NCBI RefSeq assembly: GCF_030317105.1
Contig: NZ_JASZYG010000029.1
Coordinates: 1-57,764, forward strand
Direction: 5' to 3'
DNA length: 57,764 bases
From: Variovorax brevis
Lineage (GTDB): Bacteria > Pseudomonadota > Gammaproteobacteria > Burkholderiales > Burkholderiaceae_C
Position numbers and translations under genes: made by a program. Positions within the stretch are counted from its first letter, which is position 1; the number at the start of each line of letters is the position of its first letter. Below the pieces are notes generated by a model. That model saw nothing but the letters and a program-made list of their open reading frames with translations, searched no databases and had not been told where the DNA came from. This document shows positions 1-9,900 of this stretch, piece after piece.

Positions 1-110
1 CGCTCGGGCTCGGCGCCATGCTGGTGGGCATCACGGCGACCATGATCTGCTACGTGCTGCTCAACCTGCGCTACCGCCACCTCGTGCGCGCCAGGCAGGC
101 GGCGGCCTGA
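1..110 (+). CDS. C-terminal end of a membrane protein (partial)
   Basis: The open frame runs in from the left edge (codons from base 3) and stops at 108-110. The visible 35 residues form one hydrophobic segment with many Leu, Val, Ile and Met, followed by a basic tail (LRYRHLVRARQ). This is the usual end of an inner-membrane protein with a cytoplasmic C-terminus. The family cannot be named from so little sequence. Confidence 0.5.
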   Translation, partial: LGLGAMLVGITATMICYVLLNLRYRHLVRARQAAA

Positions 111-177
111 GCCTGTGCCTGCGCAGCTTGGGTGAGGAGAAGCAAACGAGATCGCGGCTCGCCGCTATCACCTAGCT

Positions 178-417
178 TCAGGAAGATCCCCGTCGATTGG
201 CCGGGATCTCGAGTTCAAGTGGCGCCGTGGGCGCGTAGAGCTCGTCGTCGACCTGTTCCTCGAAATCCCATGCTTGCAATCTGTAGCCCGCTGCGTCGAC
301 AGGCCATACCGTGACGCAACGGCCGGCTTTCAATGCGCTGGCTGCGTATTGCAGCGCTTCCTCCATTCGTGCAAACGAAGTCGCTGCACGGTTCGGCTCG
401 CTTTTCATCGCACTCAT
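178..417 (-). CDS. Small hypothetical protein, about 79 aa
   Basis: This lies directly downstream of the helical-domain gene ending at 419, so the two are probably co-transcribed. I chose the ATG at 417 because a GGGAAG-like ribosome site sits about 8 nt upstream; a GTG at 426 would add three residues and overlap the upstream stop. The protein is soluble, with a helical N-terminal half (EEALQYAASALKAGR) and an acidic segment (WDFEEQVDDELYAP). No known domain was recognised, and function is unknown. Confidence 0.45.
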   Translation of the reverse strand: MSAMKSEPNRAATSFARMEEALQYAASALKAGRCVTVWPVDAAGYRLQAWDFEEQVDDELYAPTAPLELEIPANRRGSS

Positions 418-418
418 A

Positions 419-718
419 TCAGTCACTTCCCGTCAACACGAATCCGGCTTCGTAAGCCGTGCGCGCCGCGATCTTGATCTGGTTGAGCAACGTCTTCGAA
501 CGCTCTGCGCTGTCCCTGAGCGTCATGGATTCGGGCTGGACCATCAGTTGATGCGCAATCCCCATGAGCATCTTCGATGATTCGAGACTCTTCTGGATCG
601 CCCTGCGTTTCTGAACGTTCACATTCGATTCGAATGCATCGTCGCTCTTGCACTGGTCGAGCATGACTTCTATCAAATGGTGGGCGGCCGCCATGTCCAT
701 CACTTCAGGGTTTTTCAT
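419..718 (-). CDS. Small helical-domain protein, standalone member of a window-wide paralogous family
   Basis: A 99-residue, all-helical-looking protein. The start MKNPEV at 718 is preferred over a longer frame reaching 883, whose extra N-terminus is low-complexity and spans a conserved non-coding element. The C-terminal 70 residues carry the pattern SSKMLMGIAHQLM ... ERSKTLL ... AARTAYEAGFVL. The same pattern occurs in the proteins at 32554-33504, 50728-51486 and 53974-54441. This copy has no partner domain. The family is not one I can name. A signalling or adaptor role is only inferred from one paralogue being fused to a receiver domain. Confidence 0.6.
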   Translation of the reverse strand: MKNPEVMDMAAAHHLIEVMLDQCKSDDAFESNVNVQKRRAIQKSLESSKMLMGIAHQLMVQPESMTLRDSAERSKTLLNQIKIAARTAYEAGFVLTGSD

Positions 719-862
719 TTTTAATCTTTCAACGCCGGATCGGGAGCGCCCGGCAACGAATCGCAAATGAAAGCAGTGTTGTCGACCAGGCACCGGCTGC
801 ACAGGCTCAGTTCCAACGCATTGGGGCAGTCCAGTTCTGGGGAGCGGTGGGCCGCCGGCGGA

Positions 863-900
863 CTGGCCCGGTCGAACGGGCACCGACTGACCCTGTTCGG
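863..900 (+). promoter_or_regulatory. Dispersed 38-bp element, copy A
   Basis: CTGGCCCGGTC, a 12-nt spacer, then ACTGACCCTGT followed by TCGG. The same two blocks at the same spacing occur at 14467 and, with mismatches, at 32133; the copy at 53907 has a 13-nt spacer. Copy A ends 30 nt before a small plus-strand ORF and also lies 145 nt upstream of the minus-strand helical-domain gene. It may be a promoter, an operator or a small repeat. Confidence 0.5.
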
Positions 901-930
901 CGCAGTCCGGACTTCGAACAATCGGAACGC

Positions 931-1107
931 ATGATCAAACTCACCCTTGGCGCACCGCCCGATCGGGCTCACATGGATGTTCCCATGCTCATACCGGTGA
1001 CACTTCGGCCCGGGCTGACCTTCTACGGCCTGGTCGCCCTGCACGCCAAGGAGGCCCTGCGCGACTGCCAGTGCGAAGGCCGGCCGTACTCTCCCATCTT
1101 GCAATGA
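931..1107 (+). CDS. Possible small protein, 58 aa
   Basis: This begins 30 nt after conserved element A, the same arrangement seen before the genes at 14554 and 53974. Codons after the first third use mostly G or C at the third position, consistent with coding. It has no recognised domain and only a weak ribosome site. The opposite strand is also open here, so this is a tentative call. Confidence 0.25.
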   Translation: MIKLTLGAPPDRAHMDVPMLIPVTLRPGLTFYGLVALHAKEALRDCQCEGRPYSPILQ

Positions 1108-1173
1108 GCATTGCCGGGGCACTGCGATAAAGGCCGTCACGAGCTTTTGGCCGGCTCAACGAGCTTCGGGCGG

Positions 1174-1440
1174 TCAGGACGAGGGCTCGCTGCCCTTGCC
1201 ACTGTTGTCATCGCTTGCACCGGCCCTGCCCGGGCAGGGCGTGACCCGGGGCCACCCGTACTCTCGCCCCATCATTGCCCTTGCGAACAGGTAGTTGTTC
1301 CTCGCACGTTCGCTGCAATGATCGAGGTCAACATGGCCATCGCAATCACAGGGAAACGCGAGCGCCCGGCCCAGTTGGTACAGCGACTGGAAGCGCAGTT
1401 CGAACGCGACGGCGTTGTGCAGGGATGTCTCATCGGTCAT
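1174..1440 (-). CDS. Conserved small hypothetical protein, 88 aa
   Basis: The start at 1440 is fixed by a strong ribosome site (AGGAGG) a few bases upstream of ATG; a longer version from 1461 lacks one. It overlaps the end of the AraC-type gene by 11 nt, implying co-transcription and possibly translational coupling. Visible pattern: FELRFQSLYQLGRALAFPCD, then GHVDLDHCSERARNNYLFAR and MMGREYGWPRV. From memory this resembles a short conserved protein common in Burkholderiales, with no known function. It is soluble, with no signal peptide. Confidence 0.65.
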   Translation of the reverse strand: MTDETSLHNAVAFELRFQSLYQLGRALAFPCDCDGHVDLDHCSERARNNYLFARAMMGREYGWPRVTPCPGRAGASDDNSGKGSEPSS

Positions 1441-2368
1441 GGTCGCCTCCTGATGAATCAATGGGCCGGCTCGACGCCTCGCGCGCGCTCATGCGGAAGA
1501 CCTTCGGCGTGTACCCGGTGTAGCGATGAAAGACGCCGGTGAAGTGGCCTTGCGTGCGAAAGCCCACATCAGCGGCCACTTCGATGATCGGCGAGTCGGT
1601 GCCCGCCAGCAGTTCCTTGGCGCGCTGGATGCGCTGCAGGAGGATGTACAGGTGGGGCGACTGTTCCGTCGATTGCTTGAACATCCGCGCGAAATGAAAG
1701 GGGCTCAGATGCACTTGCGCGGCCAGCTGTTCGACGCGGATCGTCTCGCCAAGATGCTCGGCAACGAAGGTGCGGACGCAGCGCATCTTGTGGGCCGCCA
1801 ATCCGCCGGTGGACGTGGCCTGTGCCGGCCCCGCGGCCACGTAGTTCCTGGCGACGTGCGCAGCCAGCAGGGCGGCCATCGCGTTCAGGAAGCTCGCCGC
1901 CAGCTGGTGGCTCGGGAATTCCCGATCGACAGCGTCGGCGACTTCGCGGATCAGCGAATCGGGCGCTGCATGGGGTTCGACGAAGCTGAATTCGTCGCTG
2001 CCCAGCGCGGTACGGGCCGTCTCGCTGAAAAAAGGCTCTTCGATGCTGAGGATGAGCGTGTTGGCGCCGGGCCGGTCTGCGAGCGAATGGGGAAGCGCCG
2101 GCGGAACAACAGCGACCAGCGGCGCGCGGACGTACGCGGTTCGGTCGCGCGCGGCCTCCATGCGATGGGTGGTGAACAGGTTCGCGGTTTCCTTCGGCAC
2201 GAGGATGTCGAGGGAATTGCGTTTGCGCACGCTGCCGAGGTCCGCTTCACCCAGATGCGCAATGCGCATGACCGGTTCGCACGTGGTTCGCGGAGACGGC
2301 GGATACGGCCGCATTGGCAAATTGAAGCTCAGCAAGCCGTCGATTCCGGATTCGTTTCCTGTCAGCAT
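1430..2368 (-). CDS. AraC-family transcriptional regulator
   Basis: A 312-residue protein with the common size and layout of the family. An N-terminal sensory region of about 190 residues lacks a recognisable ligand motif. The C-terminal region holds two helix-turn-helix units. The first spans HLGETIRVEQLAAQVHLSPF and is followed by HFARMFKQSTEQSPH. The second ends in the family signature VGFRTQGHFTGVFHRYTGYT. The target is unknown; the following small gene overlaps its 3' end and may be co-regulated. Related C-terminal sequence survives as a fragment near 53.75 kb. Confidence 0.9.
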   Translation of the reverse strand: MLTGNESGIDGLLSFNLPMRPYPPSPRTTCEPVMRIAHLGEADLGSVRKRNSLDILVPKETANLFTTHRMEAARDRTAYVRAPLVAVVPPALPHSLADRPGANTLILSIEEPFFSETARTALGSDEFSFVEPHAAPDSLIREVADAVDREFPSHQLAASFLNAMAALLAAHVARNYVAAGPAQATSTGGLAAHKMRCVRTFVAEHLGETIRVEQLAAQVHLSPFHFARMFKQSTEQSPHLYILLQRIQRAKELLAGTDSPIIEVAADVGFRTQGHFTGVFHRYTGYTPKVFRMSAREASSRPIDSSGGDHDR

Positions 2369-2594
2369 GGGACCCGCCTTCTTGCATCTGTTTCTTGCGC
2401 TGCCGACCGGCAGGCATGCTGTTCATCTCGCAAGGGACGTGCCGATGTCGCGAGCGAGGGCGAATGACGCGCCGCCTTGCAGAATCTTGAGGCGTGACAA
2501 GGGTTTGGGCGAGCAGGGCCACGCTCGCGACGCGCTTGATTCGACGCGCGGCTGCCGGAATGCCGTCACCGCTGCCGGCATTCCGGCAGCGCGC

Positions 2595-4103
<1,509 letters not shown>

Positions 4104-4269
4104 GGTCTGCGACTCAAGGCAACCAGCGAGAGAGTGGCACGGATCGACACAGTAATTGCACTTTCTTTTAAGAAACGTGCTAAAAGATTTCGGCGATGCG
4201 CGCGCGACCGTTCGCGCCGACGCCGCAGCTGGCGTACGTTGGCAGTGTTGGAAAAAACCTGGACGAAAT

Positions 4270-4938
4270 ATGATGCATTCAAGCTTCACCGGCCTCTTGG
4301 CCTCGTCCTCAGGTCAGGGCGAACAGGTCGCCATGGAAATCGCAGGGTCGACACTGGGCAAGTACCGCCACATCTGCGCCTTCTTCCGCACCGCCGAGGA
4401 GGAAAACCGCATCATGATGCCCTTCATCAAGGAGGGGCTCGAGCGAGGCGATCGGGCCTGCCAGATCGTTGACTCTTCACTTCGCGACGAACACCTGCGG
4501 CAGCTCTATGCGGCCGGCATCGACGTCGCGCAGCAGGAGCGCGAGGGGAAGCTCCAGGTCCACTCGGTGTTCGACATGTACCTGCGTGACGGGCACTTCG
4601 ACGTGACCCGCATGCTCAGCTTCGTGCAGCAGCATATCTCGGGTGATTCGCAGACCCCGATCTCGCGGATCACCGGACACGCCGAATGGGCTGGCGAAGA
4701 CTGGCCGGGCGTGGAAGACTTCCTCGAGTACGAAGCCCGCCTCAACGACGTCGTGCCGGAAGGGCGCGATACCGTGGTGTGCATGTACGACCTTTCGAAG
4801 ACCGGTGCGGCGCTGATGGCAGACGTCCTGCGCACACACCCCGTCACCATCCTCGGCGGCGTGCTGCACGAGAACCCCTTCTTCACGCCTGCGGAAGAGT
4901 TCATCGCCGAACTCCGTGCGCGCAAGGGAGCGTCCTGA
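4270..4938 (+). CDS. MEDS-domain (DcmR-like sensory) protein
   Basis: A 222-residue protein. The first of two adjacent ATG codons is chosen; upstream frame is low quality. The pattern HICAFFRTAEEENRIMMPFI, then GLERGDRACQIVDSS and a later VCMYDLSKTGAALMADVLRTHP, is typical of the MEDS domain found in methanogen and methylotroph sensors such as DcmR. It occupies nearly the whole protein; no kinase or DNA-binding domain follows. It is divergent from the sigma54 activator, suggesting a sensor/regulator pair. The ligand is unknown. Confidence 0.75.
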   Translation: MMHSSFTGLLASSSGQGEQVAMEIAGSTLGKYRHICAFFRTAEEENRIMMPFIKEGLERGDRACQIVDSSLRDEHLRQLYAAGIDVAQQEREGKLQVHSVFDMYLRDGHFDVTRMLSFVQQHISGDSQTPISRITGHAEWAGEDWPGVEDFLEYEARLNDVVPEGRDTVVCMYDLSKTGAALMADVLRTHPVTILGGVLHENPFFTPAEEFIAELRARKGAS

Positions 4939-4965
4939 CGGCCCGCCTCCAGCGCAGCAGGCTCG

Positions 4966-5352
4966 TCACCAGTCCAGGTCGATCTGCGGGCGACCCGGGT
5001 CCTGTTGCACTACCACGGCAGGCCTGCGCGGCAGGTGCCGGTCCACGAAGTCGGCGAGCTGCGACTCGCTCCTCATCCCCGGCTGCATGGCGAGCTGCTG
5101 GCCCTGGCGGAACAGCATCAGCGTGGGCACCGAACGGATCGCATACTTCGCCGCGATGGACGGCGCCTCGTCGATGTCGACCTTGACGACGGCCAGTTCC
5201 TGATGCCGGCGCTGCGCGAAGGACTCGAGCGCCGGCGCCATGGCCTTGCACGGTCCGCACCAGGAGGCCGAAAAATCGACCAGCACCGGATTCTGCTGCG
5301 CGGCGAGCGTCGATTCGAAATCGCGTTCGCCTGCATGGATCACTGCTGGCAT
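4966..5352 (-). CDS. Thioredoxin-family protein
   Basis: A 128-residue cytoplasmic thioredoxin fold. The active site WCGPCK is at residues 31-36 (Cys32, Cys35), preceded by VLVDFSAS, and the cis-proline segment is RSVPTLML. It is longer than E. coli TrxA (108 aa) because of a C-terminal tail after residue 110. It is the last gene of a leftward run htpX, reductase-like, lipoprotein, uspA, trx with short gaps, consistent with a stress operon. Thioredoxins are typical members of heat/oxidation tolerance islands that also carry ClpG. Confidence 0.9.
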   Translation of the reverse strand: MPAVIHAGERDFESTLAAQQNPVLVDFSASWCGPCKAMAPALESFAQRRHQELAVVKVDIDEAPSIAAKYAIRSVPTLMLFRQGQQLAMQPGMRSESQLADFVDRHLPRRPAVVVQQDPGRPQIDLDW

Positions 5353-5367
5353 GTGGACTCCCTTCTT

Positions 5368-6208
5368 TCAATGCGCCATGAGCACCGGCAGCGTCATCGA
5401 ACGCAGCACGGTCCGCGTCACGCCGCCGAGCAGCAGTTCGTGGATGCGGTGGTGACCGTAGCAGCCCATCACCAGCAGGTCGCTGGCTTGATCCGCGGCG
5501 TGGGACAGCAGCAGCTCGCCCAGCTCACTCGGCTCGTCGGGGTAGCGATTCGCGGAAGCTTGGACGCCATGGCAGCGCAGCGCGCGGCACAATGCCGAAG
5601 GTGGTCTCCGCCGGGCCGTAGTTGTCCGGTCCCCAGGACACCACGTGCACGCGTTTGGCGCGCCGTATCAACGGCAGCGCGCCGGCAACGGCGCGGGCGC
5701 ATTCGCGCGTGGGCTTCCATGCGATCAGCACGTTCTGGCTCACGGCCGGATAACGCCCGACATAGGGAATCACCAAGGCCGGCTTGCTGCTTTCCATCAC
5801 GACCGATTCGACGAAGTCCCTCGGCACGTCCCGCGTTCGCGGCTCTTCGGGGTCATGCTGGCCCAGCACCATCAGATCGACATAGAGCGAGGCCTGCGCC
5901 GTGCCCCAGACGGGCGGATCGCCCGGCACCTCGGCCCAGGTCATCGCCGGATCTCCGGAGGCCAGGGCCTCGTCAAACAGTGTACGGGCGAACTCGCGAT
6001 GCTCGGGGTCGAACGTGGGCACGTTCGGCGCGGCCAGCGCTTCGACATCAACGCGCAGCGGCAAGGGCAGCAAGCGCGGCTCGATGGCCAGCAGCGCGAC
6101 GAGGCGCGCCGTGCCGTGGGCCGGCGCGATCCTGCGCGCCATCGCGAGCCGCTCCGCGCAGCACGGCGAGGCGTCCATGTGGACCAGAATGGATTGATAG
6201 CCCTCCAT
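5368..6208 (-). pseudogene. Universal stress protein (tandem UspA) interrupted by a frameshift
   Basis: Start MEGYQSILVHMD at 6208. The first UspA half is followed by the beginning of the second (NVLIAWKPTRECARAVAGAL). The reading frame then leaves the family at about 5590. The correct C-terminus resumes in another frame: LGELLLSHAADQASDLLVMG and GCYGHHRIHELLLGGVTRTV. The total span is 841 nt, one more than a multiple of three, so a single extra base near 5585-5595 explains it. Intact, the protein would have about 280 residues with two Usp domains, the second with the nucleotide-binding GxxxHxR-like end. It could be a true pseudogene or a base-call error. Confidence 0.8.
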
Positions 6209-6209
6209 G

Positions 6210-6482
6210 TCATGGCTCCTGGTGCGCTGCCGCGACGGGCTTGCCGAGCTGTGTCCGCGACCGCTGCTGCTGCAGGGCCTCGCGCTTGACCTCGTGGCGG
6301 CCGCGCGCCGCATCCAGCATGCAGGCGCGCTGATCCTCGGATCCGGCGTCGCGGCGGCAGCCCGCCCCGTTGCGTTCGTACATCGCGTGGATGGCGGGCG
6401 CAGGGTCAGTGTCCCTGGATGAGGTCCGGGTACCGGTCTGCGCGCACGCGGCGAGCGCGACGATGAGGGAAAGTGTCTTCAT
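6210..6482 (-). CDS. Small putative lipoprotein, 90 aa
   Basis: The N-terminus MKTLSLIVALAAC ends in a lipobox-like LAAC, so Cys13 could be lipidated. The mature part is hydrophilic with two more cysteines (GAGCRRDAG and DQRACML) and a basic, Gln-rich tail. It ends directly before the UspA start and follows the reductase-like gene by 23 nt, so it belongs to the same leftward operon. Function unknown. Confidence 0.6.
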   Translation of the reverse strand: MKTLSLIVALAACAQTGTRTSSRDTDPAPAIHAMYERNGAGCRRDAGSEDQRACMLDAARGRHEVKREALQQQRSRTQLGKPVAAAHQEP

Positions 6483-6505
6483 CAGGGTCCCCTTGAGAGC
6501 GCAGG

Positions 6506-7816
6506 TTATGGATGTGAAGCAGGCGACATTGAGCTGATGTCAAGATGGCGGTGCACGAAGGCCACCGCCATGGCGCCTTCACCCACCGCCGACGCCACGC
6601 GGCGCACCGCGCTGTGCCGCACATCGCCGGCCGCAAAGACGCCTGGAATGCTGGTCTCGAGAAAGTACGGCTCGCGGTCCAGCGGCCACTGCGGCTGGCG
6701 CCGGCCACCTTGCAGAAGATCGGGGCCGGTGAGGATGTAGCCTGCCTCGTCGCGCTCCATGCCGATCGATTCCGCCCAATGGGTTTGCGGCTCGCCGCCG
6801 ATGCACACGAAGAGCCATTGCGTCGCAACGCGCCGTTCGGTGCCGGTGGCGAGGTCGCGCAACGAGATCTCTTGCAGCGCGCCATCGCCGTGCAGCGCAC
6901 TCACCTCCGTGTTCGCAAGGACCTCGATGTTGGCACTGGCGGCAATGCGGTCGATCAGGTAGCGCGACAGGGTGCCCTTCAGCGATGCGTCCCGGATCAC
7001 CATGCTGACGCGGCTCGCGTGTGGCGCGAAATGCATCGCCGCCTGGCCGGCCGAGTTGCCGCCGCCGACGATGAACACATGCTGGCCGCGCGCCAGTGGC
7101 GCCTCGCTGGCGCCAGCGCCGTAGTAAAGGCCCGAGCCCATCAATTGCTCCTCGTTGGGCAGTCCGAGCCGCCGGTAGGCCACGCCGGTGGCACAGATCG
7201 TGGCGCGCGCGACGATCCGAGTGCCGTCCTCGAGCACGCCAACGCCGCGTCCGGGCTTCAGTTCTGCGCGCACGCCTTCGCGGGCGAGCAGGATCTCGAC
7301 GCCGAACTTGCACGCCTGCTCGCGGGCGTGCTCCGCGAGCTCCATGCCGCTGATGCCCTGCGGAAATCCCAGGTAGTTCTCGATCCTCGAACTGCTGCCG
7401 GCCTGGCCACCGACGGCCAGGCGCTCGACAAGAACGGTCGACAGGCCGTCGGCCCCGGCGTAAACCGCGGCGCTCAGGCCGGCCGGCCCGGCGCCGTAGA
7501 TGGCCAGGTCGTATTCGGAGCGCGACGGATTCTTGAACCAGCCGAGCTTCTCGGTGATCTGACGGATCGTCGGGCATTCCATGCGGGTGCCGTCGGGGAA
7601 CATGCAGACCGGCAGGCGCGCATCGTGCAAGTGGTCGACCTGCGCTTTGTTGTGTGCGCCGTCGTCGCTCGGCAGAGGGACCCACTCGAAGGGCACGTCG
7701 CTGCGGTGCAGGAAGTCGCGTATGGCCCAAGCGGCGGCATTGCCCAGCCGTCCGTAGATCGTCACCAGCGCCGGCCCCGCCGGCGACGTCGGGGCCATGA
7801 AATCGTTGAAGGCCAT
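6506..7816 (-). CDS. Thioredoxin-reductase-like FAD/NAD(P)H flavoprotein lacking the CxxC redox pair
   Basis: A 436-residue protein starting MAFNDFM at 7816. Residues 15-100 look like a glutaredoxin/thioredoxin-like domain without cysteine active site (ALVTIYGRLGNAAAWAI). The flavoprotein part has FAD motif YGAGPAGLSAAVYA, a GGQAG signature, NAD(P)H motif VGGGNSAGQAA and a final FAD motif PGVFAAGDVR. Where TrxB has CAxC, this protein reads GSGLYYGAGASEA, so it cannot perform the classical dithiol relay. Such proteins exist as a TrxR-like subfamily of unclear electron acceptor. It is separated by 10 nt from htpX upstream. Confidence 0.85.
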   Translation of the reverse strand: MAFNDFMAPTSPAGPALVTIYGRLGNAAAWAIRDFLHRSDVPFEWVPLPSDDGAHNKAQVDHLHDARLPVCMFPDGTRMECPTIRQITEKLGWFKNPSRSEYDLAIYGAGPAGLSAAVYAGADGLSTVLVERLAVGGQAGSSSRIENYLGFPQGISGMELAEHAREQACKFGVEILLAREGVRAELKPGRGVGVLEDGTRIVARATICATGVAYRRLGLPNEEQLMGSGLYYGAGASEAPLARGQHVFIVGGGNSAGQAAMHFAPHASRVSMVIRDASLKGTLSRYLIDRIAASANIEVLANTEVSALHGDGALQEISLRDLATGTERRVATQWLFVCIGGEPQTHWAESIGMERDEAGYILTGPDLLQGGRRQPQWPLDREPYFLETSIPGVFAAGDVRHSAVRRVASAVGEGAMAVAFVHRHLDISSMSPASHP

Positions 7817-7826
7817 GGTCGAAGCC

Positions 7827-8735
7827 TCAGTTCGCCCACGGGATGGGGCTTCCATGCCCCACCTGCAGTGCCGCGATGCGCTGCTCCAGCGGCGGATGGC
7901 TCGCGAACAGATGCATCCACGACGGCAGGCCGGCGAAGCCGAGCGTCCGCAGCGACTGCGGCAACTCACCGGCTTCGATGCCGCCCAGACGGCCCAGCGC
8001 GCTGATCATCGGCGTCGGTGTTCCCAGGAGCCGTGCCGAACCCGCGTCGGCGCGGAACTCGCGGTGGCGCGAGAACCACGCCACGATCAGCGAAGCCGCG
8101 ATGCCAAACACGATCTCGCAGGCGAACACCGTCGCGTAGTAGCCGATCCCGCCGCCGGCGGCGTTCTCGTCATCGTCGCGGCGAAACACAACCGTGTCGA
8201 CCAGGTAGCCGACCACGCGCGCGAAGAACACCACGAAGGTGTTGACCACGCCTTGGACCAGGGCCATGGTCACCATGTCGCCGTTGGCAACGTGGGACAC
8301 CTCGTGGCCGAGCACGGCCTCGATCTCCGCGCGGTTCATGCTTTGCATCAGGCCGGTCGACACGGCCACGAGCGATGCGTCGCGAAAGGCGCCGGTCGCG
8401 AAGGCGTTGGGCGCACCCGGGTAGAGCGCGACCTCCGGTTCGCCGATGCCCGCGCGCCGCGCCAGCGCGTGCACGGTGTCGCGCAGCCAAGCCTCGTCGG
8501 TGCTCTGCGGCCGCTCGATGATCCGCGCGCCGGTGGACCATTTCGCGATCTGCTTGGACATCAGCAGCGAGATGAACGAACCGCCGAAGCCGATCACCAG
8601 CGAGAAGATCATCAGTGCGCCGAAGTCCAGCCCAGCAGCATTCAGGAAGCGGTCCACGCCCAGCAGCCGCAGCGTGACCGACATCACCAACATCACCGCG
8701 AGGTTGGTGGCGAGGAAGAGGAACAGACGCTTCAT
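7827..8735 (-). CDS. htpX: M48 membrane metalloprotease HtpX
   Basis: A 302-residue inner-membrane zinc protease that degrades damaged or misassembled membrane proteins. Two N-terminal transmembrane segments (from MKRLFLFLATNLAVML and GALMIFSLVIGFGGSF), the zinc motif HEVSH near residue 144, and two more hydrophobic segments follow. The third zinc ligand lies in the HREFRADAGSARL helix. The length matches E. coli HtpX (about 293 aa). It is the first gene of the leftward stress operon and divergent from the BON/PRC/ClpG operon. Heat-inducible expression is typical of the family; no heat-shock promoter was assigned. Confidence 0.95.
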   Translation of the reverse strand: MKRLFLFLATNLAVMLVMSVTLRLLGVDRFLNAAGLDFGALMIFSLVIGFGGSFISLLMSKQIAKWSTGARIIERPQSTDEAWLRDTVHALARRAGIGEPEVALYPGAPNAFATGAFRDASLVAVSTGLMQSMNRAEIEAVLGHEVSHVANGDMVTMALVQGVVNTFVVFFARVVGYLVDTVVFRRDDDENAAGGGIGYYATVFACEIVFGIAASLIVAWFSRHREFRADAGSARLLGTPTPMISALGRLGGIEAGELPQSLRTLGFAGLPSWMHLFASHPPLEQRIAALQVGHGSPIPWAN

Positions 8736-9156
8736 CGGGCTTCTCCTTGAGTGGGGTTCGGCACATGCAGTGCTGCGAATCGAGCGTCTCGTCAGGTTCG
8801 GGAATCGCCGGCTCGGCATGCCCGCTCCTGATCTCCAATGATTGACTCTCGACGGGTCAGCGTAGGCGCAGTGGCTGCAGCTGTCTTCCGGATTCCTGCG
8901 CATGCTGGCGAAGTCCGGCGCTGGACAGCGCGTCGCATTTCAAGCCCATGCCATCGCGAGCGAAGGTCACCGAAGCGAGGGCATCGGCATCAACGCGCAG
9001 TCCCGCGACATAGCTGCGCAGGTCTGAGCAAGACCGGGCCGGTCTGCCGACCTAATCTTCAAGCACCCGACTTTCGCGCCATTGCGCCCGCGTGTGGTTG
9101 TCGGATGAAAGTCGCTTATCCCTGCGGGCGCTGGACGAACAGATAGAGGATCAACC
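8736..9156. other. Divergent promoter region between htpX and the BON gene (421 bp)
   Basis: No convincing ORF: the open frames here show no family features. It must carry promoters for both stress operons. An AGAGGAT ribosome-site-like sequence lies directly before the BON gene start. I could not assign a clear sigma32 or sigma70 promoter by eye. Confidence 0.5.
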
Positions 9157-9828
9157 ATGACTGTTGCTACCGCTGCCCGCACCGACGTCGAGATTCAGAA
9201 CGAGGTGCAGACCGAACTGAAATGGGAACCACGCGTGCAATCCAACGAGATCGGCGTGGCGGTGAAGGATGGCGTCGTCACGCTGACCGGCTATGTCGAT
9301 TCGTACTCCAAGCGCTGGGCGGCGGAAGAGGCTTCGCATCGCGTGCGCGGAGTGAGGGCCGTGGCCAACGACATCGAGGTCCGGCTGGGTACCAGCTACG
9401 AGCGCACCGACCCCGAGATCGCCGACTCCGCAGCGCGCGCCCTGCAATGGGACATTCTGCTGGAGCGGGAAAAGATCGACGTCAGCGTCTCCAAGGGCTG
9501 GGTCACGCTGACGGGCACCGTGGACTGGCAATACAAGATGGAGCAGGCCGGGCGCGTAGTGCGCAATCTCGCCGGCGTGAAGGGCGTCAGCAACCTGATC
9601 GAGGTGAAGCCCAAGGCGCAGCCATCTGACGTCAAGAAGAAGGTCGAGGAGGCGCTGGTACGCAGTGCGCAGACTGACGCCGAGCGGATCACGGTCGAGG
9701 TGGACGGCGGCAAGGTGACCCTCAAGGGCAGGGTGCGCGCCTGGGCCGAGCGCGAGGAAGCGGAGCGCGCGGCCTGGAAGGCGCCCGGCGTCAGCGCGGT
9801 CGAGAACCGCATCACGATCGGTCTCTGA
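9157..9828 (+). CDS. Triple BON-domain protein (OsmY-like)
   Basis: 223 residues, made almost entirely of three BON domains at about 12-80, 87-150 and 155-223. Each has the alternating pattern of a short helix, a strand GxVTLTGxV and a closing V.GV..V.N.IEV. Examples are GVVTLTGYVDS, GWVTLTGTVDW and GKVTLKGRVRA. BON domains are associated with membrane or phospholipid interaction and osmotic stress (OsmY). No signal peptide is visible, so unlike OsmY it is probably cytoplasmic. It is the first gene of the operon with the PRC-barrel and ClpG genes. Confidence 0.9.
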   Translation: MTVATAARTDVEIQNEVQTELKWEPRVQSNEIGVAVKDGVVTLTGYVDSYSKRWAAEEASHRVRGVRAVANDIEVRLGTSYERTDPEIADSAARALQWDILLEREKIDVSVSKGWVTLTGTVDWQYKMEQAGRVVRNLAGVKGVSNLIEVKPKAQPSDVKKKVEEALVRSAQTDAERITVEVDGGKVTLKGRVRAWAEREEAERAAWKAPGVSAVENRITIGL

Positions 9829-9900
9829 GTCCGGCTGCGCATGGCTTCGCGCAAGCTCGAGATCAAGTGAATTTCTTCAACCGCTACGGAGTGAAACATC

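Noticed and set aside
4130..4175. TGGCAC followed by TTGCA between the sigma54 activator and the MEDS gene
   Set aside because: The GG and GC are 20 nt apart instead of 10, so it cannot be a sigma54 promoter.
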